From Sphingobacterium tenebrionis (GTDB lineage: Bacteria > Bacteroidota > Bacteroidia > Sphingobacteriales > Sphingobacteriaceae): DNA of 64,000 nt. The stretch spans positions 13,534 to 77,533 of the forward strand of contig NZ_JAYLLN010000012.1 in the NCBI RefSeq assembly GCF_037126265.1. Reading direction: 5' to 3'. The position numbers and the translations under genes are program-made. How positions within the stretch are numbered: the first letter of the stretch is position 1; every line of letters begins with the position of its first letter. Shown in pieces: positions 16,072 through 25,064 of this stretch. The notes below the pieces were generated by a model. It saw only the letters and a program-made list of their open reading frames with translations. It did not search any database and was not told where the DNA came from.

Positions 16072-17271
16072 ATGATGGAGAATGCTGCGGAGGAAGATCA
16101 AAGGCCCTTATATACCTTACAATTTGGGTTACTTTGCCTGAGTTCCTTGCTTTTTTCAGCAAGCTTCAACATGATCATCCCCGAACTGCCCAACTATTTA
16201 AGTTCCTTGGGCGGAGCGGAACATAAAGGCCTGATCATTGGATTATTCACTTTGACAGCCGGAATTTCCAGACCTTTCAGTGGTCGTTTGACCGATAAAT
16301 GGGGTCGTGTTCCGGTAATGGCGATCGGTTCCATCGTATGTGTGCTCTGTGGATTCCTCTACCCTATCCTGACCAGTGTGGCCGGATTCTTTCTTCTCCG
16401 ATTGGTGCATGGATTCTCCACCGGTTTCAAACCCACGGCAACTTCTGCCTATATAGCTGATATTATTCCTTCCACACGTTGGGGCGAAGCATTGGGCATG
16501 CATGGGCTATGCTTTAGTATTGGGGGCGCGGTTGGACCTGCCATTGGAAGTTATATTGCCATGGTTGCCGACCTGAACACCATGTTCTACAGCTCTTCTG
16601 CTTTCGCCTTCCTGTCCATCATTATCGTCATGAACATGAAGGAGACCTTAAAGGATAAGCAAAAATTCCATCGGCGAATGCTGAAGATCTCGCGGAGGGA
16701 CATCATCGAACTTCGGGTCATCCCGGCGGGGATAGTGACTCTGTTCTCTTATACCGCTTATGGCGTTATCCTGACCCTTATTCCCGATTGGAGTGAACAT
16801 TTGGGGATTCAGAACAAAGGGCTCTTCTTCACGGCCTATACCGTTGCGTCCGTCGCCATACGGATGGTATCCGGTAAAGTGGCAGACCGTTATGGTCGGA
16901 TTTCCGTGATGAAAGTAGGTTTATTGATTGTTACAATCTCCGTCCTATACATCGGTTTTAGCGACAGTATTCTGCACCTGATCATTGGTGCCTGTATCTA
17001 TGGGATAGGTACGGGGATATTTTCGCCTGCCGTGAATGCCTGGACCATCGATCTTTCCCTTCCGCAATACCGCGGTAAGGCCATGGCAACCATGTATATT
17101 GCCTTGGAGGCCGGTATAGGTGGTGGCGCAGTATTTGCAGGATATATTTATCACGATCAGATATCGCGAATCCCAGGAATCATGTATGGAAATGCCATCG
17201 TTATTTTCTTTGCATTTTTATATGTTCTATATTGGGAAAGGAAAAACAAAAAACTGCCTAACACGTTATAA
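16072..17271 (+). CDS. MFS transporter
   Basis: A 399-residue major facilitator protein with 12 predicted membrane segments. The loop 2-3 signature GRLTDKWGRVPVM (about residues 78-90) and its second-half counterpart GKVADRYGRISVMK are clear, as is the motif C-like region GGAVGPAIGSYIA. The substrate is unknown; the layout suggests a drug or metabolite exporter of the MDR type. It follows the RNA methyltransferase with a 1-bp gap and precedes the AI-2E-family gene by 7 bp, so the three are likely one transcript. Confidence 0.92.
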   Translation: MMENAAEEDQRPLYTLQFGLLCLSSLLFSASFNMIIPELPNYLSSLGGAEHKGLIIGLFTLTAGISRPFSGRLTDKWGRVPVMAIGSIVCVLCGFLYPILTSVAGFFLLRLVHGFSTGFKPTATSAYIADIIPSTRWGEALGMHGLCFSIGGAVGPAIGSYIAMVADLNTMFYSSSAFAFLSIIIVMNMKETLKDKQKFHRRMLKISRRDIIELRVIPAGIVTLFSYTAYGVILTLIPDWSEHLGIQNKGLFFTAYTVASVAIRMVSGKVADRYGRISVMKVGLLIVTISVLYIGFSDSILHLIIGACIYGIGTGIFSPAVNAWTIDLSLPQYRGKAMATMYIALEAGIGGGAVFAGYIYHDQISRIPGIMYGNAIVIFFAFLYVLYWERKNKKLPNTL

Positions 17272-17278
17272 AGACCAT

Positions 17279-18580
17279 ATGGAAAAAAATCAGACCAAAA
17301 GACCCTATGCCATGGAGCTTTCTGCAAGCTTATTGGCGATGGTATTAATCATAGCTTTGATGTATTTTACGCAAAGTGTTTTATTACCACTATTATTCTC
17401 CATCCTTATTTCCATTTCTCTCTATCCCTTGGCAAGGTTCTTCGACCGCCTGCATCTAGGGAAAGCATTTTCGTCCATTCTAGCAGTTCTGGTCGCTATC
17501 GCGGTCATTTCTGGGCTTTTTTGGTTTATCGTGCATGAAAGTATCATCATCGGAAAAGATGCTTCGGCGATAACGGACAAAGTGCTATCTGTTCTGGAGC
17601 GCGGCCAGGAATGGATCAGTAGTCAGTTTGGTGTTGAGAAGACAGAGGTGATGGAAAAACTCCGCGAGCAGGGAAATAAATCCATGGAGAATATGGCCGG
17701 GACATTAACCTCCACTTTTGGCTCCATCGGTAACCTACTGGGTAGTGCCATCTTGGTTCCGTTATTCAGTTTCTTCTTATTGTACTACCGTGATTTCTTT
17801 CGGGAATTTTTCTTCAAGGCCTTCAAATCTACACCTCAACACAAGGTGAATGAGGTATTGAACAAAATATATGAGGTTGTACAGAGTTACCTGGTCGGTC
17901 TGATCACCGTAATGGGGATCGTAGCGGTGCTGAATACCGTAGGTTTGATGGCCATGGGCATTGACTATGCTTGGTTCTTTGGTTCCTTGGCATCCTTGTT
18001 AATGCTATTGCCTTATATTGGCATTGCTATTGGGTCCATCCTGCCCGCCTTATTTGCCTTGGCTACCAAGGATAGTGCTTGGTATGCATTAGGTGTGGTC
18101 GCTTGGTTCCAGGTGGTGCAATTTTTGGAAGGAAACATCATCACCCCTAATATAGTGGGCAGTAAAGTAAGCATCAATCCGTTGATGGCCATTATAGGTA
18201 TTTTATTGGGTGGTATGCTATTCGGATTGGCCGGATTGATCCTTGCCCTACCGTTGATTGCTACCTTGAAGGTTATTTTCGATGCCTCTCCTGGTATGCA
18301 GGCGATTGGTTTCTTGATCGGTGAACCTGAAAAACTTCACCTCAAAAAGAACTCCACCCAGGAGTTGTTGATGAAATGGGGAATTGTCAGAACGCCTAAG
18401 AACAAAAAGAAAATTGAAATGGATGTGAAGGTAACTACCGATGAGCAAGGCAATCAAACGAAGGAAGAAGTTGTTTACAAAGAGGTCCATGAGGCGGAGG
18501 AAAACCCTTATGAAGACCTGAAGAATATCAACGAAGAGAAAAAGGAAAAACCTAATAAGGATAAGCCTAATCAGGAATAA
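17279..18580 (+). CDS. AI-2E family transporter (PF01594 type)
   Basis: The 433-residue protein starts at MEKNQTKRPYAMELSA, 7 bp after the MFS stop. It has eight predicted membrane segments in the arrangement typical of the family, with the central amphipathic stretch (about 80-160), FFLLYYRDFFREFFFKAF and the conserved GNIITPNIVGSKVSINPL. Despite the name, members include ion and small-molecule exporters; the substrate here is unknown. The C-terminal ~70 residues are highly charged (DVKVTTDEQGNQTKEE..., KEKPNKDKPNQE) and cytoplasmic. Confidence 0.9.
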   Translation: MEKNQTKRPYAMELSASLLAMVLIIALMYFTQSVLLPLLFSILISISLYPLARFFDRLHLGKAFSSILAVLVAIAVISGLFWFIVHESIIIGKDASAITDKVLSVLERGQEWISSQFGVEKTEVMEKLREQGNKSMENMAGTLTSTFGSIGNLLGSAILVPLFSFFLLYYRDFFREFFFKAFKSTPQHKVNEVLNKIYEVVQSYLVGLITVMGIVAVLNTVGLMAMGIDYAWFFGSLASLLMLLPYIGIAIGSILPALFALATKDSAWYALGVVAWFQVVQFLEGNIITPNIVGSKVSINPLMAIIGILLGGMLFGLAGLILALPLIATLKVIFDASPGMQAIGFLIGEPEKLHLKKNSTQELLMKWGIVRTPKNKKKIEMDVKVTTDEQGNQTKEEVVYKEVHEAEENPYEDLKNINEEKKEKPNKDKPNQE

Positions 18581-18676
18581 GATTTTAACGTCATCAAAGG
18601 AATAAGGATAACTTAACATAAAATAAAGATTTAGGTAATCCAATCAGGTTATCTTTATTCCCATAATAGTTTGTTG

Positions 18677-19615
18677 ATGATTATAGTATATATACTGGTT
18701 GTTCTGATTATTGTAGTCTTATTGATTTTCAAAAAACTAAGACGAAAATTAACCCTGGTAGAATTAACGCCAGATGAAGACAAAGACGGCCAACTTTCAA
18801 AAGGCAATATTAAGGTGCTGACCTATAATATTGCCGGATTACCCCAAGGCATCTCAGCCGCAAAAACCCCTAGAAGAGTAAGTATCACGGAGATTGGTGA
18901 AAAGGTGGAGGAATTTGACATCGTGAATGTACAGGAAGACTTCAATTACAATTCGGCCTTCTATTCTCTGAACAAACATCCCTACCGCACTGTGCATAAA
19001 GGAAAAATCCCTTTGGGTGATGGCTTGAATACCCTATCCAAATATCCGATTGTAGAATACCGTCGTATTCCTTGGCGGCATTGTAGTGGTCCGGATTGTT
19101 GGACCGTGAAGGGATTCACTTTTGCCAAAATCCAATTGGATCAGCATGTGTTTATCGATGTTTATAATGTGCATGCCAATTCCAGTGATGTAGCGCGTGC
19201 GGCAAAAGCAAGAAGAGAAAACATCCGTCAATTAGCGGCCTATATCCAAGAACATTCTGTTGGAAAACCCTTGATCGTAATGGGGGATTTCAACGCCCAT
19301 TATGCTTATAAACGCGATAATCTCCATGAGTTTTTAGTGAATACCGGGTTGTCGGATGGATGGGTGACCCATCTCCGCAACGGTACATTTCCGGAGATCA
19401 TCCCGAAATTCATTGCCCAGCACATGCTCTCCCTGACAAATGACACCGAAAGTCTGGACAAGATCTTTTTTAGAAATGGGGATAACCTGACTTTGATCCC
19501 TAAGACCTATGAGGTGGAGATTTCCCATTTTACCAATCAGGCTGGGGCAGCCCTATCCGACCATTTGGCGGTCTCCATGTCCTTCGATTGGGAGTGGAAA
19601 GAACTTCCTGCTTAA
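18677..19615 (+). CDS. Membrane-anchored endonuclease/exonuclease/phosphatase-fold protein (paralogue 1)
   Basis: About 312 residues from the ATG at 18677; two TTG codons precede it in frame. One N-terminal membrane helix (about 3-18) is followed by the basic run KKLRRK and an EEP (DNase I/sphingomyelinase-like) domain: TYNIAGLP, VQEDFNYN with the metal-binding Glu, DVYNVHAN, MGDFNAHY, and the terminal Asp-His pair SDHLAV. Two Cys in HCSGPDCW are shared with the paralogue at 22677-23651. Family members cut DNA, phosphodiesters or sphingolipids, so the substrate is open. It precedes dnaE by 110 bp and its paralogue follows dnaE on the opposite strand. Confidence 0.85.
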   Translation: MIIVYILVVLIIVVLLIFKKLRRKLTLVELTPDEDKDGQLSKGNIKVLTYNIAGLPQGISAAKTPRRVSITEIGEKVEEFDIVNVQEDFNYNSAFYSLNKHPYRTVHKGKIPLGDGLNTLSKYPIVEYRRIPWRHCSGPDCWTVKGFTFAKIQLDQHVFIDVYNVHANSSDVARAAKARRENIRQLAAYIQEHSVGKPLIVMGDFNAHYAYKRDNLHEFLVNTGLSDGWVTHLRNGTFPEIIPKFIAQHMLSLTNDTESLDKIFFRNGDNLTLIPKTYEVEISHFTNQAGAALSDHLAVSMSFDWEWKELPA

Positions 19616-19680
19616 TAGTTAGTCTGAATAATTCCAATTTATTTATAAGGTTATCTATCAATTTTTTATACTTTATTTTA

Positions 19681-19693
19681 CTAATATTTTTAG
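19681..19693 (+). promoter_or_regulatory. Putative damage-response operator before dnaE
   Basis: CTAATATTTTTAG, the palindrome CTAA-N5-TTAG, ends 32 bp before the dnaE start codon. The identical 13-mer, in the same orientation relative to the gene, ends 31 bp before dinB (28455-28443). Sharing of the exact word and the spacing by two translesion-type polymerase genes suggests one repressor. Confidence 0.65.
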
Positions 19694-19725
19694 CAAAATA
19701 AAGCTATATTTCGTAATCTTGTAAC

Positions 19726-22653
19726 ATGTATTTGAATTGTAAGACCTGGTTCAGTTTCCATTATGGAACATTTTCGCCCAAAGATCTACTGGAGCAAGCT
19801 TCAGGTATGGGCATCACTGCCATGGCACTTACCAATATCAATTCTACTGCCGATTGCTGGGATTTTGTCCTAAAATGCCAAGAAAAGGGCATTAAGCCCA
19901 TCGTCGGTACAGAGGTCAGAAATGATAATCAGCTTTGTTATATCCTATTGGCGAAGAACAACCAGGGGCTTACGCAGATCCATCATTTTCTTTCCCATCA
20001 TAAAGTGAAAAAACTGGATTTTCCCGATCGACCGACTTTTGATCTGGAAAACGTATGGGTGATCTATCCCCTGGAGCAGCACCCGGAGATTGGGGAGCTC
20101 CGCCCACAGGAGCTGATCGGCCTGGGTATGGAAGATCTCCATAAACTGAATTGGCAGGAAGCCCTAGCCGCAGATTGCTGGGTAGTCCTTCATCCGGTCA
20201 CCTATCAGGACAAAGCCCATTACAATGTGCATCGGATCTTAAGGGCCATCGCCAAGAACACCCTACTCTCCAAATTGACTCCAGCGGATTATGCCGGCCC
20301 GAATGAAACCCTCGTGGTGGAAGAGGTGCTGGTCGCTGCCTTTGCCCGCTTTCCAAGTGTGATCAGTAAGACCATGCAGGTGATCAAGAGCTGCAACATC
20401 AGCATGGAATTCCATGTGGATAAGAACAAGAAGTATTTCACGGCCTCGGAGGAAGGAGATCAGGAACTGTTGCGGAAATTGGCGGTAGAGGGTTGCAAGA
20501 CCCGTTATGGGATCAAGAACCGGCAGGCCATGGCGCGGGTGGAAAAAGAGCTCAGCATCATCTACAAATCCAATTTCTGCTCTTATTTCCTGATTGTTTG
20601 GGATATGCTCCGTTATGCCAACGAGCAGAAATTCTACCATGTGGGGCGTGGTAGTGGTGCCAATTCGGTGGTCGCCTATTGCCTACGCATCACCGATGTG
20701 GATCCTATACAGTTGAACCTATATTTCGAACGTTTTCTGAACCCCAGCCGTACCTCCCCACCGGATTTTGATATCGATTTTAGTTGGAAAGACCGGGATT
20801 CTATTTTTGAATACCTCTTTTTACGCTATGGAAAACAGCATGTATCCCTATTAGGGATGTATACCACTTTTCAGCGTAGGGCGATCGTTCGGGAATTGGG
20901 AAAGGTATTTGGTTTGCCGAAGGAAGAGATCGATGAGCTGGTGCACAAAAGAGAATGGAGCCCAGAGGATAAGATACAGCGTTGGATCCAGAAATACGGT
21001 GCGCTATTGGTCAATTTCCCCAGCAATGTGAGTGTGCATGCGGCGGGCGTGCTCATCAGTGAGGAGCCCCTTGCCAATTACGGGGTGCTGGAGCTTCCGC
21101 CCAAGGGTTTTAAGACCTTGCACATGGATATGTTCGAAGCGGACCGCATCGGGCTTTTCAAGTTTGATATCTTGAGCCAACGTGGCCTGGGGCATATCAA
21201 GGATGCCCTGGAACTGGTGCAGCAGAACAGAGGCAAGCATATCGACATCCATGATGTAGACCGTTTTTTTAAGGATCCTAAATTGGCCCACATGATCCGG
21301 AACGCGGATACCATTGGTTGTTTCTATATCGAGAGTCCGGCGATGCGCCAATTGTTGGGCAAGCTAAAATGTTCCGATTACATCACCTTGGTGGCGGCAA
21401 GCTCCATCATCCGCCCGGGGGTTGCCCAATCGGGGATGATGAAGCAGTATATTGAACGATACCACGATCGCGACAAGGTGGAGTATCTCCATCCTAAAAT
21501 GAAGGAACTGTTGGAGGAAACTTTCGGTGTGATGGTGTACCAAGAGGATGTGATCAAGGTGGCCCATCATTTTGGAGGGATTTCCCTGGAAGAAGCGGAT
21601 ATCCTTCGTCGCGCGATGAGCGGAAAATATCGCTCGGAGAACAAGTTTGAGCTGATGCGCGAGAAGTTCTTTGTGAACTGTAAAGCGCAGGGGCACGATG
21701 AGGCCGTCAGTGCGGAAATATGGCGACAGATGGAAAGTTTTGGTGGCTACTCCTTTGCCAAAGGCCACTCGGCATCCTTTGCCGTGGAAAGCTATCAGAG
21801 TCTTTTCCTCAAGACGTATTATCCCTGCGAATTCTATGTGGCGGTGATCAATAACTTTGGAGGGTTCTACCGTACCGAATTCTATTTCCATGAACTCCGA
21901 AGAAATGGCGGGATCATCGAACTCCCCTGCCTGAACCAAAGTGATTACCTCACCAATATCCGTGGACAGCAGGTGTATGTGGGTTTCATCCACCTACAGG
22001 GGCTGGAACAGGAGCTGGGTCATCGCATCGTCGAAGAAAGGATCGCCAATGGCCCCTACCTAGACCTGCATGATATCCTACAGCGCCTACAACCTGCTCC
22101 GGAGCAATTGAACATCCTGATCCGGATCGGCGCACTACGGTTTACCGGTCTGGACAAGAAGACCTTGCTCTGGGAGGCCAATTTTCGGAGCAAAAGGGTG
22201 GAAAAGGAAGTGCTGGTCAACCTCTTCGAAAGCGAGGAATTGCAATTTACCCTGCCCAAATTTGATGAAGACCGCATGGAAGACCTCAAGGACGAACTGG
22301 ATCTCTTGGGTTTTGTAGTGGGGGATTTCTTCGAACTTCTTGACCCGATGCATCTACAAGGAACGGTATGTGCGGAACGGCTGCAGGATTACCTGGGCCA
22401 ACAGATCAAGGTGATCGGCAGGTTAGTGACCATCAAAGAAACCCGGACCATCAAAGGGGAAAGGATGTGCTTCGGCACTTTCCTGGATGTGGATGGGAAT
22501 TGGTTGGATACGGTTCACTTCCCGCCCGTGCTCAAGCAATACCCTTTTCTGGGAGGTGGATTCTATGAATTGCACGGCCGCGTGATGGAAGAATTCGAAG
22601 TGTATAGCCTGGAAATCCTGGGTATGCGGAAATTAGGCTATAAACTGGGTTAA
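19726..22653 (+). CDS. DNA polymerase III alpha subunit, error-prone DnaE2/ImuC-like
   Basis: The 975-residue C-family polymerase is shorter than replicative DnaE (about 1150-1450). The order is an N-terminal PHP domain (about 1-190), the polymerase core with VGRGSGANSVVAY and the catalytic aspartates in PDFDIDF (residues 346-352), fingers with LGMYTTFQRRAIVRELGKVFGLP, FGVMVYQEDVIKVAH and GYSFAKGHSASFA, then an OB-fold-like end (about 870-970). The PHP metal ligands are lost: the usual LHxHTxxS and TDH positions read LNCKTWFS and TNIN. Length, context and a palindromic operator shared with dinB suggest the damage-inducible translesion polymerase, not the replicative one. No imuA/imuB-like gene lies next to it. 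Confidence 0.88.
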   Translation: MYLNCKTWFSFHYGTFSPKDLLEQASGMGITAMALTNINSTADCWDFVLKCQEKGIKPIVGTEVRNDNQLCYILLAKNNQGLTQIHHFLSHHKVKKLDFPDRPTFDLENVWVIYPLEQHPEIGELRPQELIGLGMEDLHKLNWQEALAADCWVVLHPVTYQDKAHYNVHRILRAIAKNTLLSKLTPADYAGPNETLVVEEVLVAAFARFPSVISKTMQVIKSCNISMEFHVDKNKKYFTASEEGDQELLRKLAVEGCKTRYGIKNRQAMARVEKELSIIYKSNFCSYFLIVWDMLRYANEQKFYHVGRGSGANSVVAYCLRITDVDPIQLNLYFERFLNPSRTSPPDFDIDFSWKDRDSIFEYLFLRYGKQHVSLLGMYTTFQRRAIVRELGKVFGLPKEEIDELVHKREWSPEDKIQRWIQKYGALLVNFPSNVSVHAAGVLISEEPLANYGVLELPPKGFKTLHMDMFEADRIGLFKFDILSQRGLGHIKDALELVQQNRGKHIDIHDVDRFFKDPKLAHMIRNADTIGCFYIESPAMRQLLGKLKCSDYITLVAASSIIRPGVAQSGMMKQYIERYHDRDKVEYLHPKMKELLEETFGVMVYQEDVIKVAHHFGGISLEEADILRRAMSGKYRSENKFELMREKFFVNCKAQGHDEAVSAEIWRQMESFGGYSFAKGHSASFAVESYQSLFLKTYYPCEFYVAVINNFGGFYRTEFYFHELRRNGGIIELPCLNQSDYLTNIRGQQVYVGFIHLQGLEQELGHRIVEERIANGPYLDLHDILQRLQPAPEQLNILIRIGALRFTGLDKKTLLWEANFRSKRVEKEVLVNLFESEELQFTLPKFDEDRMEDLKDELDLLGFVVGDFFELLDPMHLQGTVCAERLQDYLGQQIKVIGRLVTIKETRTIKGERMCFGTFLDVDGNWLDTVHFPPVLKQYPFLGGGFYELHGRVMEEFEVYSLEILGMRKLGYKLG

Positions 22654-22676
22654 TCTTATAATAAAGTAGAATTGGG

Positions 22677-23651
22677 CTATTGTTCATTTAGGACCCAGGC
22701 CATTTTCAAGGATATGGCACAATGATCGGAAAGCGGTTTTCCTTCCTCATTGCTGAACAACTCATGTTCGATCTTGTAGGAACTCGGGCTAAAGCGCAAC
22801 TTCTCACTATCCCTAAAATAGATCTTATCAATACTTTCACATTCTTCGGTAACCTGAAGTGCATGGATCGCCTTAAAATCAGGTAGCAAGGCCGGGTGTA
22901 TTCCTTTGTTCTGAACCATAACCCAACTGTCCTGAACCGCAGTTTCTTTCTGGAAATCGTGTAAATTATCTTCTGAAAAGGCGTAATGCGCATTGAAATC
23001 CCCCATGATCAGGATCGCTTCTCCAGCAGATTTCTCCTTGATGTATTCCGCCAATTGCAGGAGGTTCTTTCTTCTTGCCAGGACTGCCGAAGGGTTATCC
23101 TGCGCCGTAGCATGGACGTTATAGACATCAATAAACACTTCTTTGGCCAATTGTACCCGATGATAGCTGAAGCCCTTTGGGGTTAAGCAATCCGAACCAC
23201 TGCAATCCTCCCAGGCAATGCGTTCGGTCTTCAAGATAGGATACTTGGACAGCGTACTCAAGCCATCTCCGAAAGGAACCCCACCCATGTTTTCCGTACG
23301 GTAGGGATGCGTGTTCTTCGCATAGAGCTGTCGATTATAATTGAAATCTTCTTGGGCATTCACCAGATCGAATTTATTCATCTGCCGACCGATCTCTTGG
23401 ATGCTGACTGCACGGTCCGTTTCCGCACTGGAAATGATCTGCGGCAATCCCGCCACATTATAGGTCAACAACGAAAGCTCGCCCGAGCTGGCCTCTCCCA
23501 TCACTGGAAAAACGGTCTTGGACACCTCCTTGGCTGTATTTCCTCGTTTGAAACTTAATTGAAAACCTGTGATAAGCAGTAGAGAAAGAAGACTGATCAA
23601 ACCGAGATGTTTTGATTTTCGTCTTTTAGGATAGGTAAGCTGAATGAGCAT
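22677..23651 (-). CDS. Membrane-anchored endonuclease/exonuclease/phosphatase-fold protein (paralogue 2)
   Basis: About 324 residues from the ATG at 23651; an in-frame ATG at 23678 lies inside or upstream of the -7 box at 23676-23683 and is therefore unlikely. The layout is a basic N-terminus (YPKRRKSKH), one membrane helix (about 16-30), then an EEP domain that matches paralogue 1 throughout: TYNVAGLPQ, AQEDFNYN, DGLSTLSKYPI, DCSGSDC, DVYNVHA, MGDFNAHYAF, SDHCAIS. Charges before the helix predict an outward-facing catalytic domain, whereas paralogue 1 carries its charges after the helix. It converges on dnaE with a 23-bp gap. The substrate is unknown. Confidence 0.85.
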   Translation of the reverse strand: MLIQLTYPKRRKSKHLGLISLLSLLLITGFQLSFKRGNTAKEVSKTVFPVMGEASSGELSLLTYNVAGLPQIISSAETDRAVSIQEIGRQMNKFDLVNAQEDFNYNRQLYAKNTHPYRTENMGGVPFGDGLSTLSKYPILKTERIAWEDCSGSDCLTPKGFSYHRVQLAKEVFIDVYNVHATAQDNPSAVLARRKNLLQLAEYIKEKSAGEAILIMGDFNAHYAFSEDNLHDFQKETAVQDSWVMVQNKGIHPALLPDFKAIHALQVTEECESIDKIYFRDSEKLRFSPSSYKIEHELFSNEEGKPLSDHCAISLKMAWVLNEQ

Positions 23652-23675
23652 AGCGGCAAATTCCTTGATCTGAAA

Positions 23676-23683
23676 CAAAACTA
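23676..23683 (-). promoter_or_regulatory. Putative -7 box of EEP paralogue 2
   Basis: TAGTTTTG (23683-23676, minus strand) matches TAnnTTTG exactly, 24 bp before the ATG at 23651. It decides the start codon choice for that gene. Confidence 0.5.
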
Positions 23684-23858
23684 ATTCAGCAATATAACCC
23701 CAGTTTTTAGAGATTATTAAATGTTTGTTTTCAAACTATTTACTCCATATTAAAATCGGGAATTATAAGCCTTATTGTTCATAATTAATTAATAATCAGT
23801 TATCATTAACTATAAACTCCGGCAGTATTTTTATTAATACAGACAATTTTATTTCTAC

Positions 23859-25034
23859 ATGAAGAAAGTTGCATTTTTTTCGGAGATCCTGTTCGAGGAT
23901 TTTGACGGGGCATCCAGAACAATGTATCAGATTATCAATCGGATAGACCCGAATTCCTTTTCCTATTTATTTGTATATGGCCGTGGGCCGAGTGAGATTG
24001 AAGGCGGTCAAAGCTACCAGGTTCCTACCTTTCGGATCCCCATGAACGATGATTATTCCTTTGCGGTGCCGCAATTGGCCAAATGGCGTTTGGAGGAAAC
24101 CTTGGATGCCTTCCAACCGGATGTCATCCACATCGCCACGCCATCGTTATTGGGTTTCTATGCGTTGGGATACGCTAAGAGAAAGGGCATTCCGGTCATC
24201 AGTATCTACCATACGCATTTCATTTCCTATATCGCCTATTATTTCCGCAACTTCAGCAGCTTGATCCGACCGGTGGAAAACTGGATCCGCAGGCGGATGC
24301 GCAGTTTTTACAACAACTGCGAAAAGGTGTATGTTCCGGCGCATAGCATTATCCGAGAGTTGGAGGAGATCGGGATACAGGGCGAACGATTGACCCTATG
24401 GCAACGTGGGATCGATGTGAAGCTGTTCAACCCGAACAAACGTTGTGAGGCCTACATCCGAGCGATCAGCAAAAACGACAAGCCCAATATCCTGTTTGCG
24501 AGCCGACTGGTCTGGGAGAAGAATATACAGACCCTGATCGGTATCTATCAGCAATTGGAACAGGAAGGCATGCCTTACAACCTGATCATTGCGGGGGATG
24601 GAACCGCCAAGGAGGAGGCCATGCAATTGATGCCCAAGGCGGTCTTCTTGGGAAAATTGAATCATCTGGAGCTTTCCAGGCTATACGCTTCGGCGGATGC
24701 CTTCGTGTTCACTTCCCTTTCGGAAACCTACGGAAACGTGGTGATCGAGGCGATGGCATCGGGTTTACCGAGTGTCATTGCGAATGCGGGTGGCAGTGCC
24801 AGTTTGGTGGAACATGGCCAAACAGGCTATAAATGCTCGCCGAACAACCCGAAAGAATATCTTTTTTTCCTTCATAAGATCCTTCAGAATGAGAAGCTCA
24901 AGGAAGATTTACGCCATGCCGGACTGCAGTACATCAAACAACTGGATTGGGCAAAATTGACCGATACCTATTTTGATGATGTACAGGAACTGGCGCGTGA
25001 ACCGCAACGGGCTTTTGCCTTGGCCGGACAATAA
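23859..25034 (+). CDS. Glycosyltransferase family 4 (GDP-mannose-dependent type likely)
   Basis: The 391-residue GT-B enzyme starts MKKVAFFSEILFEDFDGASRTMYQI, where the glycine-containing acceptor loop resembles alpha-mannosyltransferases of the MgtA/PimB group. The donor domain has ILFASRLVWEKNIQTLI, IIAGDGTA, VFLGKLNHLELSRLYASADAFVFTSLSETYGNVVIEAMASGLP with the paired Glu of the E-x7-E motif, and NAGGSASLV. It transfers a sugar, possibly mannose, to a lipid or glycolipid at the cytoplasmic face. It starts an operon with a flippase-like membrane protein and a second GT4. Acceptor and product are unknown. Confidence 0.88.
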   Translation: MKKVAFFSEILFEDFDGASRTMYQIINRIDPNSFSYLFVYGRGPSEIEGGQSYQVPTFRIPMNDDYSFAVPQLAKWRLEETLDAFQPDVIHIATPSLLGFYALGYAKRKGIPVISIYHTHFISYIAYYFRNFSSLIRPVENWIRRRMRSFYNNCEKVYVPAHSIIRELEEIGIQGERLTLWQRGIDVKLFNPNKRCEAYIRAISKNDKPNILFASRLVWEKNIQTLIGIYQQLEQEGMPYNLIIAGDGTAKEEAMQLMPKAVFLGKLNHLELSRLYASADAFVFTSLSETYGNVVIEAMASGLPSVIANAGGSASLVEHGQTGYKCSPNNPKEYLFFLHKILQNEKLKEDLRHAGLQYIKQLDWAKLTDTYFDDVQELAREPQRAFALAGQ

Positions 25035-25064
25035 TTGGGCATTGGATCTTTGGAATAGCAGTCA

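Noticed and set aside
18624..18658. Inverted AATAAAGAT / ATCTTTATT pair between the AI-2E-family gene and EEP paralogue 1
   Set aside because: The stem is AT-only in effect with a 17-nt loop and no clear T tract, so a terminator call is not supported.
21364..21993. A 209-codon open frame antisense to dnaE
   Set aside because: Lies wholly over conserved polymerase motifs on the other strand and shows no domain or start context.
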